This document shows, piece by piece, positions 57,073 to 64,000 of a stretch of DNA of 64,000 nt. The stretch comes from Marsupella aquatica (lineage: Eukaryota > Marchantiophyta). The stretch is taken from the NCBI GenBank assembly GCA_973895155.1, contig OZ316897.1, forward strand, positions 10,106,001 to 10,170,000. Reading direction: 5' to 3'. The notes below the pieces were generated by a model, which saw nothing but the letters and a program-made list of their open reading frames with translations, was not told the origin of the DNA and made no database searches. Numbering within the stretch: position 1 is the stretch's first letter; each line of letters opens with the position of its first letter. Made by a program: the position numbers and the translations under genes.

Positions 57073-57373
57073 CTCCCCCTTGTCTATATAGTGACAACTA
57101 TGTAGACAACATAGACTAGACCTATCATACCATGCTAATAGAGTATACATTATATGAGTACAAGCGAGGTAGACTGTCTCATTAAAAAACCTTTATCAAC
57201 TCTAGTTAAATAAAAACTCTATTGGTGTAGCAGAGAAAAAGTCTGAGTGCTAAAGGAAAAGAGTGCAGCCTAACAGTCCTCGTCGTAATAAGTATCAATA
57301 TTATATAAAATCAGATGCTATAGTAAATCTAGCTTCAACATCTGTCTCAACTGTAAGTCGTCAGTATCATCAG

Positions 57374-60300
57374 TCATGGTGTAGCAGCAACCTCCACGGT
57401 CATCATGTGTCGCACGCTTTGCAGTCCAATCGCTTGGCAGTGTCGATGATGAATAGTTGGCGATAGTGATTTGGTGAAGAGATCCGCACAGTTGTCTACA
57501 CTTGAAATCTGTAAAATATTGATCTTTGTTCCATGTAACTCATGGGTGTAGAAGAACTTCGGAGCTATGTGCTTCACTTGATCGCCTTTGATGAATCCTT
57601 TTGTGATCTGCTGTATACATGCTGCCTTATCCTCAAAGATATTAGTAGGCTTCATTAGTGTTGGCAGGCCGCATTTAGTATTGGTGTGATTTATAAAAGA
57701 TCATAACCACACGGCTTCGCGACTAGCTTCATGTAGAGCTAAAATCTCTGAGTGATTCGATGAGGTTGCTGTTAGGGTCTGTTTCACGCTTTTCCAAGAA
57801 AAAACGGTACCCCCTATAGTAAAAACATATATGATTTGGGATTTTGGGGTGTCAATGTCGAAAAGATATCCGACATCTGCATATCCTGTGAGTTTGTGGT
57901 TTGCACCGAATGGGTAAAATAACCCGGTATCAATGGTGCCATGCAAGTACCTAAATATGTGCTTAAATCCGTTCCAGTGTCTGGCTGTGGGGGTTGTACT
58001 GTGCCTATCTAGTAAGTTAAGTGCAAATGCAATGTCTGGTCGGGTCTGATTTGCTAGATACATTAATGCTCCTATCGCGGAAAGATATGGAGTTTCCGGT
58101 CCTAATAGTGGTTCGTGTTCTTCGCGTTTGCGAAAAACATCAGTGTTGTTTTCTAATGAACATACCACCATTGGAGATGTTAATAGGTGTGCTAAGTTCA
58201 TATTGAACTATTTTAGGATCTTTTCAGTTTGTGTTGTCTGATGGAGCATCATGCTAGTGGGTAAGATCTCTAGTTGTAAACCTAAACAACAGTTTGTAAG
58301 GCCAAGGTCTTTCATCTCAAATGCTATTTTGAGATGGGTAATAGTATCTTCTGTAATTTGGGGTGTCCCAAATATGTTTAAGTTGTCGACATAAATAGAA
58401 ACAATGACATATTCGTCATCCATGTGTTTAATAAATAAACATGGAGTAATTGCATCATGGGAAAAACCCATGGAAATCATCTCATCAGTGAATCTTTGAT
58501 GTCATACTCTGCCACTTTGTTTCAAGCCATATAATGCCTTCAACACGCGGATAGCTAGTCCACGACGAGTATGCCGTATGGCTGACACAGGGGTGTCATT
58601 TTGATGAGTTACATGTGTAGATGACACACGAGGTGTAACTTGATGTGTTTGGTTGATAATCTTATATAAATATGGAATATGCAATGTAGCGCCTTGAGTT
58701 AAAGCTCGACGACGTTCCTCCAACTCGAGAGATGATCGCATGTATAGACAAGTGTCTAAAGTTCCATATAGATATGCGGTCGCGACATCTAGTTGTCGCA
58801 TCTTAAGTTTGTAGAAAATGGCAAATCCGATAAGGTATCGAAATGTTGTGCTGTCCATAACCGGTGAGTAAGTTTCATCATAATGGATTCCCGGTTGTTG
58901 GGTAAATCCTTTCCCTACCAGACGTGCTTTGTGGCGTACAATTTGGCCTTTATCATTTCTTTTGCGGACGAAGGTCCACTTGTAGCCAATGAGATGTACG
59001 TCTCTCGGTGTTGGCTCAACTGGGCCAAAAGTGTGTCTGCTTAGTAGGGAAGCTAATTCTCCATTGATAGCTTTTTGCCATTCATGCCAATCTGGTCTGT
59101 TTTGGCATTCTAAGATGGAGATTGGTTCAGGTGTATCGTCATTGATATGTGTTGCCACCATTAATGCAAAAGCATCATCTATTGAAGTAGTAGTTCTATC
59201 CCATATCGCACCGGTGTGTGCGTAGTGGATAGAGATCTCTTCATGAGTTGTAGAATCAGCATGATCTACATTAGGTGAAGGAGGGATAGATGAACCATGC
59301 CTTCTTGGTTGTTTATCTTTTGATCCCAAGGGTCTGCCATGTTTGGCACAAGGCTGGGATGTACTTGCTGGCTCACTTGATAATTCGATGCGAGCGGATG
59401 CTCTCACAGCTGGAATATGTGAGCGGATAACTTGTGATGTATCGACAAAAGCGTCGGGAAGTTCTTCCACAATCTTGTGGAGTTGCAAAATTTGCTTAAC
59501 TTCTTTCTCCCCTTGATTTGTTCTAAGGTCTTGCCAAAATGGCGAATGTCTCTCCTACTCCAAAGGTGGTTGTGGGTGTTCAGGGGTTATTAATGGTGGA
59601 TAAATATGCTCATCAAAATGACAATCTAAAAATCTGGCTTTAAAAATATCGCCCGTTGTAGGCTCCATATATCTGATGATGGACAGTGAGTCAAATCCGA
59701 TATATATCCCCAACTGTCATTGGGGTCCCATCTTGGTTCGTTTGGGTGGAGTAATGGGGATCATTACTTGACATCCAAATGAACGAAGGTGGGATAGATC
59801 GGGTTTGATACCGTTAGCAATTTGGTATGGGCTATAAGTATTAAAAGCTGATGGGCGGTATTGAATTAATGCGTTAGCCTGTAGTATGGCATGTCCCCAT
59901 GCTGAAACAGGGAGTTTCGACTGCATTAGTAATGAGTGTGCAATTAGCTGAAGGCGTTTAATGACAGCTTCAGCTAATCCATTCTGGAAATGCGCGTGCG
60001 GTACAGGATATTGTACATCAATACCTAGTGATGTACAGAAGTCGTCAAATGTTTTAGATGTGAATTCCCCTGCATTGTCCACCCTTAGTGTCTTAATGGG
60101 GTGATCGGGAAATTGTGCCTTCACGCGCAAGATATGCGCCAAGATGTGAGGCATAACCATGTTCCTCGTTGAAAGCAAGGTCACATTTGACCATTTGGTT
60201 GATGCATCGATCAGTACCATAAAATAGCGAAATGGTCCGCTCGGTGAGTTAATGGTCCGCAGACATCCGCATGTATGATGTCCAAGAATTTTGGTATCTT

Positions 60301-62035
60301 GGTTGATAATTTTGATGTCGTGGGCCTTGTTATTAGTTTGCCGCGTGAGCATGCAATGCATGGAGTGCTAGCTGGAATGTGGTGTATGTTAGTTGGAATG
60401 CCTCGTGAGTTCTTAATAATTTTTCTTAGCATGGATTGACCGGGGTGGCCAAGGCGTGCATGCCAAAGCGCGGGCAATTCACTTGGTTGTGCATTATTAT
60501 GCAAACATTCAATTTGAGTTACGTAAAACCCGCATGGGTACGAGAAAAGAGTCTCTTTAATGATTTTCCCCATAGGGGTATTTTCAACCAAATGGATTAC
60601 TTCTTGGTCTTTTGTATCGCCTGTGTGGACGTGTAGTCCATTTGCTCGTATATCCCTAAAGCTTAGAAGATTACGGGTTGCATTTGGGGCAAAGATAGTT
60701 GATTCTATCTGGATTTCTGTACCCTGTGGAAGTCGAATAGAAGCTGGGCCGAAGCCCTCTTCTATCTGGCTTGGACCATTGATAGTGGTCAGTAATCTAC
60801 TTGAAGGTGTGATCTTGTGGAAAAGAGTTCTATCCTGAAGGATAGTATGAGTAGTCGCACTATCAATAATGCATGTGCTGGGACTATTTAGGTTTGGGGT
60901 TGTGGAGCTACTCACCACTAAATGTGCCTCGGGTTGCTCAGGTGTGTCTGAAAAATCTTGAAATAAGTCTCTGGATTCCATAAACGCCCCGTGGGTCTCA
61001 CGAGGTGGTGCCCTTGGGTTTTGGCCATCTTTTAGAGATTGTTGGTATAAATCTCTAAGATACTGTGGAATCCTATAGTTGCGGGCCAGATGGTTGATCA
61101 TGCCACATTCGTGGCATCTTGGTCGTTCTCGTTGTGGTCGAGGTTGAGGCCAATCACTTTTGTGGTCATTTTGGTATCTCCTTCCACCTCATCCGTGTCC
61201 ACGATCGCGTGTGAAATTGTTGCAAAAACTCTATTGTTGTGGGTGCCCGTTTGGGCGACCTCTAAAGGCCCGTCGAAAGGCACCGCATTGCTGGTGTTGG
61301 TTGAAGAAACTTCCCCTATTGAGGTGTTTCTCCTATTACCATTCTTGGCGCGCTTGTCATCCTGCCTTGATGTGGAGGGTCCAGCGTGGTCGATGTGATG
61401 GGTTTCTCTCTCTAGTCCTGGGGGTAGTGTGCCCGCAGGACGTTTCCTAGAGTTAACTAAAAGGAGCTCTTGGTTCCTTTCTGTTACTAGGAGGTGGGCG
61501 ATGAATTCTGAGTATTGTCCGAACTTCATGTTCCGGTACTTGGTTGATAGTAGCACGTTAAAGAGTGGAATGTGGACAAGGTTTTTTCTAGCAAGTCCTT
61601 GTCTGCGGCTGGCTTGCCACAAAATGCAAGGGTTGAGGTGATTCTGAATAGCTCACTATTGTAGGTTGAAATGGATGTAAAATCCTGGACCCGTAAGTTT
61701 AGCCATTCTTGGCGGGCTCTAGGTAGTTCGACCAATTTCTGGTGGTTGAATCGAGTCTTAAGCGTTGTCCATAGCTCGCGAGGGGTGGTGAGATGCATGT
61801 ACTGTCTCTGTATGAACCTATGGATATGGCGTCTAAGAAATACTAGGGTCTTTGATTCATTGGCCTTGGTTAGAAGATCTGGTTGAGGTTCGTCTGCTAG
61901 TATGGGTTGAGTTATCCCTATAGCTGGGAGTAGGATTAAAGAGGTCAGGTTCTCCTTGAGGTTCATAGACCACTCGAGGTAATTGTTATCATCGATTTCT
62001 AAGGCTGGGAAAGTCAATTTCTCCAGGTTGGCCAT
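57374..62035 (-). pseudogene. Copia gag-pol, broken by stops and frameshifts
   Basis: Gag starts at ATG 62035 (MANLEKLTFPALEIDDNNY) and has a zinc knuckle near 61110 (CHECGMINHLARN). Protease has IDSATTHTI where DSG is usual. The integrase region shows LWHARLGHPGQSM, HADVCGP, LRVDNAGEF and NGLAEAV, keeping D, D and E. RT shows KARLVGKGFTQQPGI, DVATAYLYG and LKALYGLKQSGR, and the catalytic box is YVDN instead of YVDD (about 58390). RNase H pieces include LTATSSNHSEILALHEASRE and SVDNCADLFTKSL. Frames change near 61560, 61100, 60300, 59700, 58490 and 58205. Between YMRSS and AIRVLKALYG there is an unusual extra segment of roughly 50 residues. Confidence 0.9.
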
Positions 62036-63287
62036 CTAGGGATGCTATGTCTCTAGCTTTCTAAGTTCCTTTTAATGGTAATTGAGGCTTATGTACTAGT
62101 ACGTATAGTAAAAGTCGACAAAACACATTTATGCGGCATGCAGGGTAGGTCTGGGTGAAGAGGGCATGCAAATCTGAAATTCAATTTTAGGTTTTTCACT
62201 TAGGATTTAGGTTTTCCTTGTTATTTGGTTAACTACAATGTTTCCTCTATATTTGCTCTTTTCTTTGTTAATCAATTTATCGATGTTTTGCCGTTCATTT
62301 TTGCTCGTTTTCTCCTCCCACGGTCGGCTGCCCTTGTTCGTTGCTTTGTTCTCCTAGTGCACTTGGGCCTTCAATTCCGCTTTAGGTCTCTTGTCTCCCC
62401 GATTCTCCTCCCTGCTGCGATGTTTTCTCTTTGGGTTCCTCCTATTCAATCTCGGTGCTTCGTTCTTGGGTTCCAGGCTCTTCTAGAATTTCTAGGATCG
62501 TGGGCTCCAGGCTCGTGCTTCTTCAATTTCTGAGGTTGCCTTTTGTTTCAGCCTGGCTCTTCTTTTATTGCTGATTGTTGCCTCCTTCTATTGTCCTTAT
62601 GGTTGCTCTCGAGGCCTCACAGTTTCCTATGGGCGCTGTTACTCATTCTTCGTGTCCTTTCAAATCTCCTCTTGCTGCCTGGGTTTCGTGGCTGCGATTG
62701 CTGGCTATCCAATTGGCAATTTTGCTTCCATTCTTTCTCGATCCTCCATTGAAGGCTGGGTGAAGGATTGCTGTTGCCCAGATACTGTTGTGTTTCAATC
62801 AGGGGCTGTCACTAGATCCCGGGAGGCAGATTTTGGTTTCTTCTCAGGTTCTGTGTTATGGGAATTGGGGCTGATTCTTTTATCAATTTGCTATTTCTAT
62901 CTCCTTGTCAATGTTTCATGTCTCTCTCGCGCCTGTCCTTTCTCTATGAGGTTTCCTCTTCTTAATCCTTGGAACTTTCAATTCTTTTGGTTTCTTCAAT
63001 TGCTCTCGTTGCTGCATTCTTCAATCTCTCTAGGACTTTTCAATTGGCATTGGGCGCCTGCAGGGTCCTTTTGGGTTTCTCTTCGAATCCTACTTTGTTC
63101 AATCCTCAATTTTTGATGCTCTCCTTATCAATTTATTTCTCAGCATGTGGCTCCTCATTGTGTTCTCGATCCGTTTTGATCCAAAGCAGTTGAATGTTCC
63201 TTATGGTCTCTTTTTCTATTCAATGCTTTCTTTCAATCTCCATAGCCCTTCGAAAAGAATTCATGGCCTCCTTGCTCAGCCACGGAG
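62036..63287 (-). other. Long untranslated leader of the copia element
   Basis: About 1.25 kb separate the primer site from gag, long for an element with 105-bp LTRs. It is purine-rich on the element's coding strand. Plus-strand frames across it (62225-63193) encode hydrophobic low-complexity sequence and are antisense, so I do not call them. Confidence 0.6.
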
Positions 63288-63305
63288 AGGCTCATGCTGA
63301 TAACG
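63288..63305 (-). other. Copia primer-binding-site region
   Basis: On the minus strand the bases after the 5' LTR read CGTTATCAGCATGAGCC. This lacks the TGG start expected for priming by a tRNA CCA end, and resembles the internal (half-tRNA) priming known for some copia elements. The truncated copy at 39.9 kb has the same core, CGTTATCAGCACGAAAG. Confidence 0.5.
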
Positions 63306-63410
63306 TGTGATAGGATAATGAATAGTAACCATGTATAAAATGAGTAGGGTCATGGTACATATAGGTGTGTCGGGTGACCGGTTGGTCCGGTCAATGGGTA
63401 GAGTCTAACA
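63306..63410 (-). repeat. Copia 5' LTR, 105 bp
   Basis: Same length as and 103 of 105 bases identical to 56968-57072, with TG...CA ends. It would contain the element promoter. Confidence 0.92.
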
Positions 63411-63415
63411 ATCAT
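63411..63415 (+). repeat. 5-bp target-site duplication, right (copia)
   Basis: ATCAT directly follows GTCTAACA, matching 56963-56967. Confidence 0.85.
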
Positions 63416-64000
63416 GAATACAAATTCTATTCATGAATTAATGTTAACAAAGAAGTGACAATTCAACATTTGTTTTCCTGATTGATGGCATTTTTCACTT
63501 GATCAATTCAAGAAAATTTGGGAAGTGGATAGTTCATTTTAGGTGAAAGAACATATCTGAAGTGTGAAAATGGATGGGTGTCAAGTGGTTGAATGCTGAG
63601 AAGATTTTGTGGGAATGGAACATTGAACTAAAGAAAGATAGACATCAAAAGGAGGTTGGAGCAATAAGCTCAAAGAAATTTAAAATAAACTTTTGTCTTG
63701 ATTATTTTGGGAAGAGGGAAACACGTACATTCAAAAGAGGATGAGACTTTGCCCAACCTCCATTGAAAATATCATTGATGATTGGAAGTCAGGATTGTGC
63801 TTGGCTTGTATGTGACAAGATTTGCAAACTTTGAGCTCTAGATAGAATGAGTGTCCAGTAGAGCTTATGTAAATTCAAACTTCAAAATTTCTTTCCAATA
63901 AAGAATAAAATTTGAGCTTATTCTATTGATGAAAGTTTTATTGGAATGCAAGGGTTGATAAATTATGCATTTAAGAAGTTTAGCAATGCATGGATTACTA
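63416..64000. other. No recognisable gene
   Basis: AT-rich right flank of the copia insertion, with no coding motif seen. Confidence 0.4.

Larger units (their letters stand above)
56968..63410 (-). mobile_element. Structurally complete Ty1/copia retrotransposon with 105-bp LTRs
   Basis: The element is 6443 bp with two 105-bp LTRs (2 differences), TG...CA ends and ATCAT target duplications. On the minus strand the order is LTR, primer site, about 1.27 kb leader, gag, protease, integrase, reverse transcriptase, RNase H, polypurine tract (aagggggag at 57081-57073) and LTR. Protease, integrase, RT, RNase H order is the copia type. Near-identical LTRs indicate a recent insertion, yet the coding region is broken, so it was probably mobilised in trans or decayed quickly. 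Confidence 0.92.

Noticed and set aside
62225-63193. Long plus-strand frames encoding hydrophobic proteins
   Set aside because: They are antisense to the copia leader, low in complexity (rich in F, L, S, C) and a by-product of the pyrimidine-rich strand.

Overview
This is a stretch of plant nuclear DNA. Genes are sparse and intron-containing with GT-AG splice sites. Most of the window is transposable elements of plant type: Ty1/copia, L1-like LINEs with a DUF4283-type ORF1, PIF/Harbinger and a MULE-like relic. The best-supported host gene matches the plant-specific CURLY FLAG LEAF 1 (CFL1) family but codes for an unusually long protein. I lean towards a non-seed land plant (moss, lycophyte or fern), but the sequence does not settle this.

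Layout. 1-3.5 kb: no recognisable gene; one 19-bp inverted-repeat pair. 3.57-8.05 kb: a PIF/Harbinger-type unit with an intact DDE transposase (minus), a two-exon Myb/SANT-like partner (plus) and an extra coiled-coil ORF (plus), bracketed by 133-bp direct repeats. 8-11 kb: no gene seen. 11.0-14.6 kb: a CFL1-like gene with a long pyrimidine-rich leader, two coding exons and a poly(A) signal. 14.9-19.6 kb: tandem and fold-back repeats. 19.68-24.61 kb: an 11-exon WD40 gene on the minus strand (498 aa); every exon junction keeps the reading frame. 25-36 kb: broken gene pieces (LTO1-like, PPR) mixed with LINE, LTR and MULE-like remnants. 36-38 kb: AT-rich, nothing recognised. 38.27-40.05 kb: a truncated copia element. 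40.98-41.71 kb: a 5'-truncated LINE with a 17-bp target duplication. 43.4 kb: a Pif1-helicase fragment. 43.87-53.14 kb: a three-level nest. A truncated plus-strand LINE (13-bp target duplication) is split by an apparently full-length minus-strand LINE (16-bp target duplication), which is itself split by an LTR-like block. 53.4-56.5 kb: another copy of that LTR-like block, then a decayed repeated ORF family also seen at 34.7-35.4 kb. 56.97-63.41 kb: a structurally complete but coding-dead copia element with 105-bp LTRs and 5-bp target duplications.

How the parts relate. The two host genes (CFL1-like and WD40) look intact and occupy the gene-bearing left part. The right half is a transposon sink in which insertion order can be read from target duplications and which also holds fragments of former host genes. 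The Harbinger transposase and Myb/SANT-like protein normally act together, and both reading frames are open here, so this is the most plausible potentially active element. The LINE and copia elements carry stops, frameshifts or changed catalytic residues.
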